From Warburgia ugandensis (Eukaryota; Streptophyta; Magnoliopsida; Canellales; Canellaceae), in assembly GCA_035236585.1 (NCBI GenBank), contig CP141135.1, positions 72,641,057-72,705,056 of the forward strand: a DNA stretch of 64,000 nt. Reading direction: 5' to 3'. Made by a program: the position numbers and the translations under genes. The notes under the pieces were generated by a model. It was not told the DNA's origin. It saw only the letters and a list, made by a program, of their open reading frames with translations, and made no database searches. Each line of letters begins with the position of its first letter. Positions within the stretch are counted from its first letter, which is position 1. This document shows positions 11,986 to 22,912 of this stretch, in pieces.

Positions 11986-12290
11986 TTGAGCTACTTCTAG
12001 CGCAGTGGTACACTAGAGGGGACCTTTTGTGCTGTAGGTTACTGGTTCAAGGTTGCTGGAGCATTCATGTGTATTTCCAAGTTGGGTCTGACCTTATGGT
12101 TGTCTGAGCCAGTGACCTACTGCACAATAGGCCTTTGTGGTCTGTCCCTTCTCTGAACCCCACATAAGCGGGAGCTTTGTGTATCGGGGCCTGCCTGACC
12201 TTATGGTTGTCTGTGCCTTCTCTTTTGAAAGTAGTGGTCCCGGGTCCAGACTTCGAACCCTGGCGCAAAATTCTCATGCATTTGAGAATA
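11986..12290 (+). mobile_element. tRNA-derived SINE (not Au) carrying a nested Au SINE fragment
   Basis: TAGCGCAGTGGTACAC (box A-like, about 12,000) and GGTTCAAGGTTGC (box B-like, about 12,046) mark a tRNA-like head different from the Au head. An Au 3' segment (AGGCCTTTGTGGTCTG through GCGGGAGCTTTGTG, about 12,108-12,188) is inserted in it. The 19-bp sequence CTGACCTTATGGTTGTCTG flanks the insertion on both sides (12,088 and 12,195), reading as a target-site duplication. Confidence 0.55.
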
Positions 12291-12299
12291 CTAGGCCTT

Positions 12300-14050
12300 T
12301 GACTGCTTAAGATGTTAATGCAGTTTATTTTTGAGCTTTCGAGCTACCTCTTTTTATATACATTTCTCAACACTGAAGGCTAGGATCTCCCATTTGATAA
12401 GATTTTCAGACACCGTTTATCGAACTAAGAAGAGGCATAGAATAGACTGTCTAGGATCGACGAAGATACATACCTCGATCGTATATCAGACGTCTAACTT
12501 GAGTTCGTACTGTTGGTCGGGGCAAAATTTTATAATATAGCCATGCGATGCGTTCCACCGCCGCATGCAACATGCGAATCCAATAACAAAATCTATTATT
12601 CAACAAACATTCCATGCATAAATACATAGCGTGAAACTGATTAGTGATATAAACATATTTTAGAGTGACGTTTCCCTCAACTAAGCACAAAACCAACTAC
12701 ACATTCGAATTAGATTAAACTTAATGTGAAACTATACCTACATAATTCCATCGAGAAACAGCTAAATGAAAGCGACAGCACAGATGCCCCGATTTTTTCC
12801 CCAATTAATTCAAAATTTCTTCCAACTTTTGAAGAGAAAAATATTTCAAGAATTTTTGTATAAGATAGAAGATATTTTTTTGAAAGCTCAAATTCCAAGA
12901 AATTAATATGAACTTACCAAATAAAACTCAAATATCATGAATAACTTGTTGATTTTTTTAATAATATTTGTACATTGGTTACAAAAAACTAAAATTCACG
13001 TCTTAAAAATGCACTTTCCCCATTTTTTCCTGCATTCATTCTCAAATGATTTCCAAATTAGTTGAATCATTTTACTTGCCAACTTATCCCCGAATCCAAA
13101 TTTTCGTATTTGTATATGCAGGAAATTCTCAAATACTTGTTTGTGTGTGTGATGAATGATAAATGCTAGGGTGCCTTGTACTTGGATTAATTCAATTGTG
13201 ACTTTACTTACCTCTAACTTGCCTTTTATGTAGATAGGTTAAGCAAAAAGATTTCATGTCCATTAGATACTTTTTCATATTTTTGTGTTGTGATTTTTAA
13301 TTTAAGAAAAATAGAAGCAATAATTTTTAATTTGGAAAAAAATATATTGGATAAATTATCTATTAATGGGCATGAAATTTTGTACTGTACTTATCTAAGG
13401 CATTCCTAATATGGTTAATGGCTTAGATCTACACAGAAGGCAAGTTAGAAGTCAATGAAATTGCACTTTAATTAATCCAAATGGAGGCACACTTGCAATT
13501 ATCATTCCTCTTCTCTCTCTCCATAGTCGATGAGATATTTAGAGATAATGATGGTTGGTAGAGTACGTGATCCATTGTTGATATACTATTTCCCTATCTT
13601 GGGATAGGTAGTTTACCTTTGTTGGGATATTGGTCCCACAAATAGATGGGGTCTCCAATTATCGAAGATTCCTTAGGCAATGCATCATTCGATATGATCA
13701 CCAATTTGGTAGGATTGCCTTCACAATTTTCTTAAAGACATCGTGTCCTCTTTACAAGGATTAAAGATTGACCTAGTCTCAAAAAAGAAGTTAAAAAGAC
13801 AAGTTTGTGGTCACCTTTTATTGAGAGTTCCGATTGCTCCACCTAAATATAGCAAAAAAGAGAAATTGGAAATTCAGAGGGGGAGCCAGAAGCTTCGCTT
13901 CCTGTGTAGGATGCTTGTAGGTTGAGAGTGGGTGTCCGGAGGATACGTTTGGCAAATTATATATCGAGGAAATTTATATATCAAGACCTGTTGGGTGTGT
14001 GAGTTACCCATGCCAAATAAATAAATAAAATTTTTGAAGCCAATGAACCA
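12300..14050. other. Intergenic stretch upstream of the P450, no gene seen
   Basis: AT-rich sequence without recognisable coding regions or transposon termini. The short ORFs here have no family resemblance. Confidence 0.4.
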
Positions 14051-14058
14051 TAGCCAGC

Positions 14059-14068
14059 CATAAATACA
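14059..14068 (+). promoter_or_regulatory. Candidate TATA box of the P450 gene
   Basis: CATAAATACA lies about 50 bases before the ATG at 14,111. Position and sequence fit a plant TATA element with a short leader, but transcription start is not known. Confidence 0.35.
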
Positions 14069-14110
14069 GTTCAATCAGCACTCAAAATCTTGCAAGCCAA
14101 AGTAGCGAAA

Positions 14111-15667
14111 ATGGGCTCTGCGTTGAGCTTCTTGCAAAGATATCCTGAGATTACTCTATCCCTTGTTTGTTTCATCGTTCTACGCCTTTACCTTAGCCGT
14201 CGCAAGGATCGTAGCTATGAGAATTGGCCGGTTCTCGGAATGCTTCCTTCCCTAGTTATTAACCTGGATAATTTCCACTCTTGGGGCACCACAATTCTTA
14301 GAGAAAGTGGGTGCACCCTGATGTTCAAAGGTCCATGGTTCGCCCATATGGACATGTTGATCACCTGTGATCCGGCTAATGTGAACCACATCTTAACCAC
14401 CAATTTCTCCAATTATCCGAAGGGGTCCGATTTCTTGGAGATATTTGATATCCTTGGAGATGGAATTTTCAATGCGGATTCTGATTTATGGAGAATTCAA
14501 AGAAAAATGACTCACAATCTTATCAACCACAGGAGATTTCGAAGGTTTGTCGCCAAGAGCAGTCGCGAAAAGGTGGAGAAAGGGATTATGCCAGTTCTTG
14601 AGCATGTAGCACGACAGGACAAAGTGTTGGACTTGCAAGATATGATGCTTAGGTTCACATTTGATAGCACTTGCATCTTAGTGTTCGGTATCGATCCTGG
14701 TTGCCTTGCTGTCGACTTTCCGAGTGTTCGATTTGCGAAGGCCATGGATGCAGCAGAAGAGGCATTACTCTTTCGACACATGACGCCGAGAAGCTGTTGG
14801 AAGCTGCTGAGGTGGCTGAGGGTGGGAGAGGAGAGAAAACTGGCGGAGGCTTGGGAAACAATCGATCATTTTATTGCGCAATATATTTCAATGAGAAGAG
14901 AAGAAATGATGAAACCAAAGAAGAAAAAAGATGACGACGAAGAAGAAGCGCTCGATTTGTTAGCTTCTTACATAGATTACCAACTGGAAGACAATGTAAG
15001 TATCCAAAAATCCGATAAGTTTCTTCGAGACACAGCAGTTAACCTGATGCTTGCAGGTAGAGATACCACTAGTTCAGCTCTTACATGGTTCTTTTGGATG
15101 ATTACGGAGAATCCGAAAGTCGAAGCCAAGATATTAGAGGAATTGAAGACCAAATTGCCGATGAATGAAGAAGATGGTCCCAAAAGACCCAGGGTATTCG
15201 ATACCGAAGAAGTCAGTGGATTGGTTTATTTACATGCAGCCTTATGCGAATCTTTACGATTATTTCCACCAGTTCATATCGAACACAAGGGTGTTGTGCA
15301 GCCAGACGTTCTTCCTAGCGGCCATAAGGTTCTACCGGGAATGAAGATCGTGTATTCCATGTATGCCATGGGCAGAATGGAGGGAGTATGGGGCACAGAT
15401 TGCCTAGAGTACAAGCCAGAGAGATGGATTTCTGAGGGGGGCAAATTGAGGTATGAACCATCCTACAAGTTCTTGGCGTTCAATGCGGGACAAAGGAGTT
15501 GCTTAGGGAGGGAAGTCGCTTTCACCCAAATGAAGGCAGTCGCCGCCGCGATGATCTATAACTTTCATCTTGAGGTGATTGAAGGCCATCCGGTGATTCC
15601 TAAGAATTCTATAATACTTCACATGAAGCATGGGTTGATGGTTAGGGTGAGAGAAAGGTCTCACTGA
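14111..15667 (+). CDS. CYP96A: Cytochrome P450, CYP96 family (MAH1-like alkane hydroxylase)
   Basis: An intact, intronless 518-aa P450. It has an N-terminal membrane anchor (hydrophobic residues about 10-28), I-helix AGRDTTSS (315-322), K-helix ESLR (380-383), PERW (436-439) and the heme loop FNAGQRSCLGRE with the thiolate Cys at 464. Segments such as YPKGSDFLEIFDILGDGIF, YEPSYKF and VIEGH fit the CYP96 family, in which Arabidopsis CYP96A15 (MAH1) hydroxylates mid-chain wax alkanes in the endoplasmic reticulum. Substrate here is inferred, not shown. ATG at 14,111 is preferred (A at -3, G at +4); the frame is open 7 codons further up but only to a TTG. Oddities are Gln461 where family members usually have Pro, and a Lys/Asp/Glu-rich segment (about 269-280) before the I-helix. 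No neighbouring gene is functionally related. Confidence 0.93.
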   Translation: MGSALSFLQRYPEITLSLVCFIVLRLYLSRRKDRSYENWPVLGMLPSLVINLDNFHSWGTTILRESGCTLMFKGPWFAHMDMLITCDPANVNHILTTNFSNYPKGSDFLEIFDILGDGIFNADSDLWRIQRKMTHNLINHRRFRRFVAKSSREKVEKGIMPVLEHVARQDKVLDLQDMMLRFTFDSTCILVFGIDPGCLAVDFPSVRFAKAMDAAEEALLFRHMTPRSCWKLLRWLRVGEERKLAEAWETIDHFIAQYISMRREEMMKPKKKKDDDEEEALDLLASYIDYQLEDNVSIQKSDKFLRDTAVNLMLAGRDTTSSALTWFFWMITENPKVEAKILEELKTKLPMNEEDGPKRPRVFDTEEVSGLVYLHAALCESLRLFPPVHIEHKGVVQPDVLPSGHKVLPGMKIVYSMYAMGRMEGVWGTDCLEYKPERWISEGGKLRYEPSYKFLAFNAGQRSCLGREVAFTQMKAVAAAMIYNFHLEVIEGHPVIPKNSIILHMKHGLMVRVRERSH

Positions 15668-16675
15668 TCTTCAACATATAGTTTTTATAGACCTGCTAGC
15701 AAGACACGCCATGTCTTTGAATGGAGCTAACAGCCTTCCAGTTATATTATTTGCACTGTTTGTAGGTAAATACAAAGTTATCCCTGCTTCAGGACACTTG
15801 TCCTTAGCTAAGGACGCTATTCGGAACATCTAGACACGCGTCTTCACATAGGTTCCCAAAATATGTAGTCGATGTACATCTGCAGCATGTGGTATAGTTT
15901 TTTGTTGTTGTGTAGTTGTGGCAAATAATTAAGTAACATTTTATTAGGTAATAGAATTTACATTTGAATGCCTACACGATGAGTTTCGACTATCTTTCCA
16001 CGAGCCTCCATCTCCATGTGGTTGGGCTGAACCTAAGCGCAGGATTGTGCGAAGTTGTGCATGTTAAGTCTGTGAATTGTCGCTCCTTTGTTTCTTTGAT
16101 GGTCTTGCTAGTAACCCAAAAAAAAAAGGAAGAAGAAAATTTTCTCGATGTTAACCTTTTTCCATATTAGTGTGTATCAAGGGAGATTACACAAAATTGA
16201 TCTGAGGGTGGAGATTGACTAACGAACAACGACTTGTTCGTCATTCTATGATCCTGGCTTTATTTGCTAAGAAGTGCGCAACAGCTTTTGGAAAAAATAG
16301 AAGCATATAATTCGAGATTCCAGATATGATATCTCCATCCGTGGAGCAATGCTTGCATCCTTTTCACAAGCAATCACTGTAGATGAATGGCCTTGGAAGA
16401 TAACATTGCTACAAAAAGAAAGCAATCAATCGTTACCGTCCCAAGGGATAGATATAAGTATCGCTCTCAGATCTGCCTACGTAGAATCGTTATGTAATCA
16501 AGTTATCAAAGGCCTGCTCGCAACACTACCCATACCAGCAAGGTCCAGAATGCTGACCGAAGAGCCAATTTTTGTAGTCACGCACCTGTACATACACACA
16601 GAGACTCAAACACAAGGTTTAGGATTATCCACTGGATAAGATTTTTGGGTCTTAGGCCAACTGAGATCGGTGACA
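15668..16675. other. 3' flank of the P450 and intergenic sequence
   Basis: The first few hundred bases are probably the P450 3' UTR. The rest shows no recognisable gene or element. Confidence 0.4.
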
Positions 16676-17045
16676 TGTTGGGATGGACCCACAAAAATTC
16701 CATGCCCACGAGAGGATGTGATGAAGATAGCCGACATTCTAGAATGTTGACACTACACCGACTTAGAAAGTTCAACAATGACGGTAGACAGTGCAGTAAA
16801 AGATGACTGACAGCCACCGGGCTTTGACGATCTAACGCTTGTAACTGTTACAAATAAGATTTGAGAGAAGTGAGAGAATACCTAAACATGTAATCTGATC
16901 AGAAAGTATTCTTTCTCCGGTGGATGTAGGCCAAGATGGCCGAACCACATAAATCTCTGCATTTTTTTTGTCTGTGTGTTTGATCGTGTGATCCTATGAT
17001 CTAGAAATCCTGGTAGTCAGATCTGCGCCAATCGTTAGATTTATC
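16676..17045 (+). repeat. 5' LTR of the element at 16,676-19,357
   Basis: Starts TGTTGGGATGG and is followed by the PBS remnant. It aligns along its length with the 3' LTR at 18,974 but differs by many substitutions and small indels. Confidence 0.75.
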
Positions 17046-18973
17046 AAACTTTTATTAGAGCTAGCATAATTATACAGATCGATCAAATCTCTAATGCAGT
17101 AGCAGAAACTCTAGCAGCAGTACCAAGTCCTGATTACTGTGATGCGCAGAAACACTGATTGAAAAGAGTTAGATCTCCTATGTTCATGTGATTGTCCCTA
17201 GTGAAAGAGGAAAGTTGTATGCCGTTGAGGCTAAGAATGATGCTGCTGTTTCATTCTATGGAGTTTCCTCACTCCAATATGCAGATCTTCAAAGGTGGAG
17301 CGATGAAAAAAAAAAAAAGATTAGAGAGAGAGGTCAGTTGACCCACTGATCGCAGGCAGCAGAAGGAGAAAGATCCAAAGTTGTCGACTAGAAGATCTGC
17401 CATTGGAAAATCTCCGCTGATAGAGAAACATCCAGACCTCCCGCCTGGTAGATCCTACGTGGAAAAATCTTCGATGATGGACAAGGATCTAGCGAGTAGA
17501 TCCAGCGCTGAGAAGTCTCCGATAATTGCAAATGATCCGGCGTGGTAAAATGCCCTGTAACCACATAATTTCCACTTAGTGGATCCAGATTCTCAAAGGA
17601 GGAACTAAAAATCTTCCGTGGTGGAGAAAGATGGAGAATTTCTAGAGGCCAGGGAAAATTCCTCTACTAAGACAAAACTCCAAATGTGCAGAAAGTTGCT
17701 GCCATAGTGGTTCCCACCAAAGCTCTTCATGGAGATGCTGCAGAAGGGGAAAGCTATCTGCGAGCTTGACAGAACGACAGAGATGCAAGGACATGACATG
17801 CTGGATATTCGCTGACGACAACCAGTTGACGGCAAAGACATGCGTTAATGTAGATAGACGAAGCAACAAACCCAGATGTGGAACGATGATGAGCAGCCGG
17901 CGATGCTTTCCAATCTGGGGTTACTGGCAATGAATGGACGATGCAGTGATCCGTAGGAGAGAAAACACCGATGACCATGAGACAACTGACGCCATAACCC
18001 ATAAGAGAACCAAATCGGCGAAATGAGAACTGAAGGGGAGACATTACACCAGATCTAAAATAGAGAAGGACCTGCGCATTTCCAAGGCCGGACACAGAGA
18101 AGAGTCCTTATCGATCACCGTAGCCGGTGCTAAGAGCAACGAAACTCCGAACTGTAGGTGAAAAGACAAAAATCAAAGAAACAACAGCGGAAGAGAGAGG
18201 AGAGACGTTGAAATAAGGTAAAAAATAGTAATAATTACGGTACTGATACAGTGACTTATAATCATTTCTACTATAGTGTATGTCGGCTACAATAAATTGC
18301 TACATGACCAATAATGTAGTGCTACAATACTGCTATAAGTATTGAGTTGCGTGCCATAACAGTGTAGGTTATTACAATTACAAGTTACAGCAGTATAGAG
18401 TTGCAACCGGAATGAGTTTAGACAATAGCAGAGTTGCAACAATGAACGAGTTATAACAATTGACGAGTTGAAATAATAGCAATAAAGATGCTTCGCTAAG
18501 AAATTAATAATGACACCCCTGTTTAAGAAGATTCAACTACTATGAGTGGACTCAATTACCTCGAGTGTGGCCGACTCGGGAACAGTGGTGAGCTTACTCA
18601 AGAACAATAGTATGATTGCTCGGTAAATAGTGGTAGGATGGCTCAGTAACTAGTGATGAGATGACTTGATGAAAAGTGTGCATGATTTTGAGTGGACTCA
18701 ATGACCGGACCTTTTGAACATTTCAAGTGGACGTGAGCACTTGAGTTATGTTTGTGAGCAGCCAACGAGGGCAAGTACAAGAGGCACTAGCAGGCTTCTA
18801 TGTGATTGCAGTATACTCAATGAGTAATTTGCACTTTATGAAATGTTGAGCAGGGGAAGCAGAGTTGCAAAAAAGTGTAGAAATTAGATTAAAGCTGTAA
18901 TTGAAATTTGGAGGAACTAAATAAAGTAATAGTGCTTAGTGCATTATCCTCCCATGGGCACGGAGGGGGAGAT

Positions 18974-19357
18974 TGTTGGGATGGACCCACATAAGGTCCA
19001 TGACTATGAGAGGATGTGATGAAGATAGCTGACATTCTAGGACATTGACACCATACTGACTAGGGAAGTTCAACAATGACGGTCGACGATGCCATAAAAG
19101 ATGACTGTAATAGCCACCGGCTTTGACAATCTGATACTTGTAACTGCGACAAATAAGATTTGAGAGAGGTGAGAGAAGTGAGACAAGACCTGAATATGTA
19201 ATCTGATCATAAAGTGTTTTTTCTCCCATGGATGTAGGCCAAGATGGCCGAACAACGTAAATCTCCACATCTCTTTTGTATGTGTGTTTAATCGTATGAT
19301 CCTATGGTCTAGAGATCCTGGGAGTCAGATCTGCGCCAATCGACATATTTGACCCTA
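18974..19357 (+). repeat. 3' LTR of the element at 16,676-19,357
   Basis: Starts TGTTGGGATGG directly after a purine tract. It is the partner of the 16,676 copy, and the right edge is approximate. Confidence 0.75.
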
Positions 19358-19864
19358 TCACAACGTATGCTTTGATAAAAATTCACTGGTTGTTGCATCG
19401 AGACAATGTTTTATTTCATACAAAAAATCTCACAGCCCCAATTCTAAATAAAAAAAGAATAACTCCCAACTGCTCCTAAATAGCGGATGACACAAAGAAC
19501 TCGCAATTAAAAGCACCATTCAATATGAAAAGTATGCGATTTTTAGCTATACAGGTCGTAAATTATACTTTCTTTTTACAGACCCAGTTGATTGATCCAA
19601 CGTCTGGTTCGGCCCAAACTGATCTGGCCTACCTTGTCTTTGGTCTGACTTGTAGCAGTTAATTTTGTTGCATCTAACCAACCACCAATCAGCTACTCAG
19701 CGTTCTAATGCAAACATGCAAGCTCTAACTCTTCAGTCCTATGGGTGTGCCGATGCGGTCCAATTATGCACCATTAGCGAATCGTCCTTCAGTCCAGGAT
19801 AGCACAAGATTGAGTTTTTGAGGAACCAACCCAAATTAATCGGTACAGGTCAGTCTTAAGGTTA

Positions 19865-20015
19865 CAAAGTTTATGACCCAAATTGTGTCAGGGTCAGAAA
19901 ACATAAACCTAATAACTTTCTTAGGTTCGATTAGGGTTAGAAAGTATGACCCAAATTGTGTCAGGCTCAGAAAACATAACCCGAGTAACTTTCTTAGGTT
20001 AGATAAGTGTCAAAA
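19865..20015. repeat. 73-bp tandem duplication
   Basis: ATGACCCAAATTGTGTCAGG recurs at 19,873 and 19,946, each followed by CAGAAAACATAA and AACTTTCTTAGGTT. Two copies are clear and a third is degenerate. The 80-aa ORF across it is a repeat artefact. Confidence 0.75.
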
Positions 20016-20399
20016 AGTATGTCCGAAATTGATCTGCATGATCATTGTGATGAAATCCTTGCTGCCTCTCAAGTTTTCTTGCAGACCATTTGAAGTCCTT
20101 GGCAATTATGCATAGTGGTCCTCCATATCAATGAAGCAATCATTGAAAAATGTACCCAATTCTTTTAGTCACTAATTGGTTTATATACGCAAGATGTTTG
20201 TTAAGCAAAGTCGGGCTAATTAGGAACTCAATCTAAATTAACCGTATGGGTCAGAATCGGGGTCAAGGGTAAGAAATTTTTTGTCAGAAGTGTTAGGATA
20301 AAAAATCTGTGACCCTACTTCGGTCTAGTGCTATGTCATGTTAGAGGAATGCAATCTTATTTATTTGACTTAAGATATCTAGTAGACAAAAAAGAAAAG

Positions 20400-21340
20400 A
20401 AAAAGGAAATCAAATAAAGTTTTGCTAAAAAGTTCTTACTTGTTATTTACCAAAAAATATAGATGCTAAAGATTTGTTGCCCAAAGGTCCCTAAAGGCAA
20501 ATTAAAAACATTGGTTGTCGTTTGTAATATGTTAAATGTATAATTTTGCCCTTGCTAAAAGTGCAGCCCTGGTACAAGAAGCACCCACATATGGAGGGAC
20601 TGAGAAAAGGGCAGATGACAAGGGTCTATAGTACGCTGCTTTATCTTGCATTTTTGCAAGAGGCTGTTTCCACGCCTTAAACCCGTGACCTCAAAGTTAC
20701 ACGACGACACCATTGTGCCAAGGCTCCTTTCTAATTTTGCCTTGCTATGAAGATTTAAAGCTTATGTAAAAGAGAAATGTTTAGATTGAATTTTCTATAC
20801 TGGTTTTGAGATCATCCTAGTTAGCCTTATCTTTAAGATTCAACCCAATCATCTTGTTCACCTTTTCTTAAATTGGCTAGAAGCCAAAATTCAAAGATCA
20901 TTGGATGATTTTAGTTTTGTGGTTTTGATTTTTTAAGTCATGCATATTGATTTTTTTTAAATCCTATTAACTAAAAAAACAAATTGATTTTTTTAAAATC
21001 CTATTAACTAAAAAAACAAATAGGCATAAGTTTTTGTAGGTAGTCTAAATAGAGGAAATCGATGTAGATGAGTGGGTTAAATCATCTAAAGATAGAGCCT
21101 AGCTAACCAGAATATCCCCAAATCAACTTGGGTAGCATCTCTTTTACACATGCTTAAGACTTCATAGCAAGGGTAAAATCATACATTTGACATAAATTAC
21201 AAATGGGCAACTAACCTTCTTTGTCTTTTGCTTTTGGAGATTTTTTGGAAAATAGCAAGTGATAAATGACTAAATGGTAAAAGAATTTAGTAAATAAGGA
21301 TTTTAAGTAAAAATTCCAAAATGAAGTTTACATGATTTTT
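20400..21340. mobile_element. Foldback element with a SINE in its left arm
   Basis: The left arm (about 20,440-20,890, minus the SINE) includes GTATAATTTTGCCCTTGCTA and GTAAAAGAGAAATGTTTAGA. The right arm (about 21,040-21,335) contains their reverse complements, for example TAGCAAGGGTAAAATCATAC and ATCTCTTTTACACATG. The arms are imperfect and about 300 bp long around a short spacer, in which a 36-bp AT-rich segment (about 20,947 and 20,983) is directly duplicated. It is non-coding and probably a large MITE or foldback transposon. Confidence 0.6.
20561..20731 (-). mobile_element. Au SINE, minus orientation
   Basis: The reverse complement has the Au head (GGAGCCTTGGC-type start, box B GGTTTAAGGCG) and the 3' end GGGCTGCAC. 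It is flanked by TAATTTTGCCCTTGCTA at 20,541-20,557 and TAATTTTGCCTTGCTA at 20,732-20,747, a near-perfect target-site duplication. Confidence 0.85.
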
Positions 21341-22912
21341 ACCATAAAAAACTGCAATTTTAGTTGTGATGATGGACTTTTGTTGATAACCAAAATTTTA
21401 TAAGCTAGCAATGCGTTGCCTACAGGCCTACGTGACTTCCTTGCCCCCTGCTGCATGACTGGCTTCTATCCTTCAACTATGTCGATATCCAAATGCAATC
21501 AGACAGCATAATGGTCTGTTTTAGGGATCGGCCAGCCCAATTTAATCAGATAGCTCTCTTTATCATCCTCTCAGCACTCACTTCACGAGCCCTGCTGCTT
21601 GGCTCGAACTAATACGGTAGACACATGATTGCACTGGCCCCAACCAAGTTTGCCAACCATCTATGGCCCAGCCTGCCATCTGCCTTAATCTCGTAGTGTT
21701 CTTTTTTCTTTCCTTTTTTCCCTTGATACTCCCACGCGGACATACTCCTTGGAAGGCTCCTGACCTGCAAAATTGAACCTCATTCTTGCACCACTGCCGC
21801 ACATCACACACGCTATCTCGTAGTACAGTTCTTTGCCCACGAAATCCATCCACCAGTTGAGCATCCTAATAGCTGTCTGTCATACACCACCATTATTCAT
21901 CTTCAACTCTATCTCGGTCCAACTTAGCATTCTCTTCTTGAACTACGGGAACATGCATGTCATCTTCAAGCTCTACCGTATCCACAAGGGTGAAGCTCCA
22001 TGTGCTGATGGATTCAATCCATCAGTACGGGACCACAGCTGGATCCTTGTTGCACCTTAAGCCTTCAAAAATGTTATTGGTTGCAAATGACCCAATTAAT
22101 GGCCAACGGCCTCCATCACCTGTAAGCAGTGATTACGAAAAGACATGCGCTAGTTCAAGCCAACTACTACCTGCATCGTTTTAACCATTGGCAAAGGGTG
22201 GCAATTTTTTTTTTATGTTGAAGGTGCCTTTTTACAAAGACAAAATTATCAGGAATGATATAGTACATTGCAATGTAGATCATGACAAGTAGCTGTGTAC
22301 TCTATATATAAATATTATTGGCCTACTTCTTATCAGCTTAAGTTTTTAAGTCGAATGATTATCCAACATGGTATTAATGCCTTATAAACCAAGAACTTGT
22401 GAATTTGAAATTAATTTTCAATGCAAGGTTGGAACTCACAGATCAAACTCAACTTCACAGTCAATAAGACTCTGACTCACAACTTTGCAGTCAATAAGGC
22501 TCTAACACTGTTGGATGTAACTGCAATAATGATCTGCGCAAGGCAATCCTTGTAATTTGAAAGAACATGGAGAGAAAAATTGTTCAGTGGTCTAAAAGCT
22601 CGCGATCATCATCTCACATTGAAATTGTGGTGAAAGTATTTAACATAGATGATCGATGTAAATTTTCTGGCTTGTTAAGGCCCTGAAAAAATAAATGAAT
22701 ATAAAGGAAATTTTAGAACTTGATATTCTGCTTGTTTCCTTTATAAAATGGACCACATTATGTGTAGTGAAAAAACATATTGTTTTTTCCGTACTCTTGT
22801 AATATGCTTACAAGAATTTAGTTTCTAAACTCTCACGTTCTTAGTTTCTTTAACATAGCTTGATTTCATGATTCTGACCTATGCTGTACATCTCATGTTT
22901 TGTCCTTTGCAG
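21341..22912. other. Intergenic stretch, no gene seen
   Basis: Short ORFs near 21,578-22,184 on both strands show no family resemblance. I looked for further upstream exons of the RNA polymerase fragment that starts at 22,913 and did not find any. Confidence 0.4.

Larger units (their letters stand above)
16676..19357 (+). mobile_element. Non-autonomous LTR retrotransposon with both LTRs
   Basis: Two direct repeats of about 370-385 bp (about 16,676-17,045 and 18,974-19,357) both start TGTTGGGATGGACCCACA and share GGCCAAGATGGCCGAAC and CAGATCTGCGCCAATCG near their ends. After the 5' LTR, TTTTATTAGAGC (about 17,051) is a 3-mismatch version of the tRNA-Met PBS. Immediately before the 3' LTR lies a polypurine tract GGAGGGGGAGATTG. 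The internal region of about 1.9 kb has no gag, protease, integrase or RT reading frame. The structure is that of a non-autonomous (LARD-like) copia-style element. LTR divergence is substantial, so it is old. Confidence 0.8.

Noticed and set aside
14090-14110. Upstream extension of the P450 start
   Set aside because: The in-frame extension begins with TTG, not ATG. The ATG at 14,111 has good context and gives a normal P450 length.
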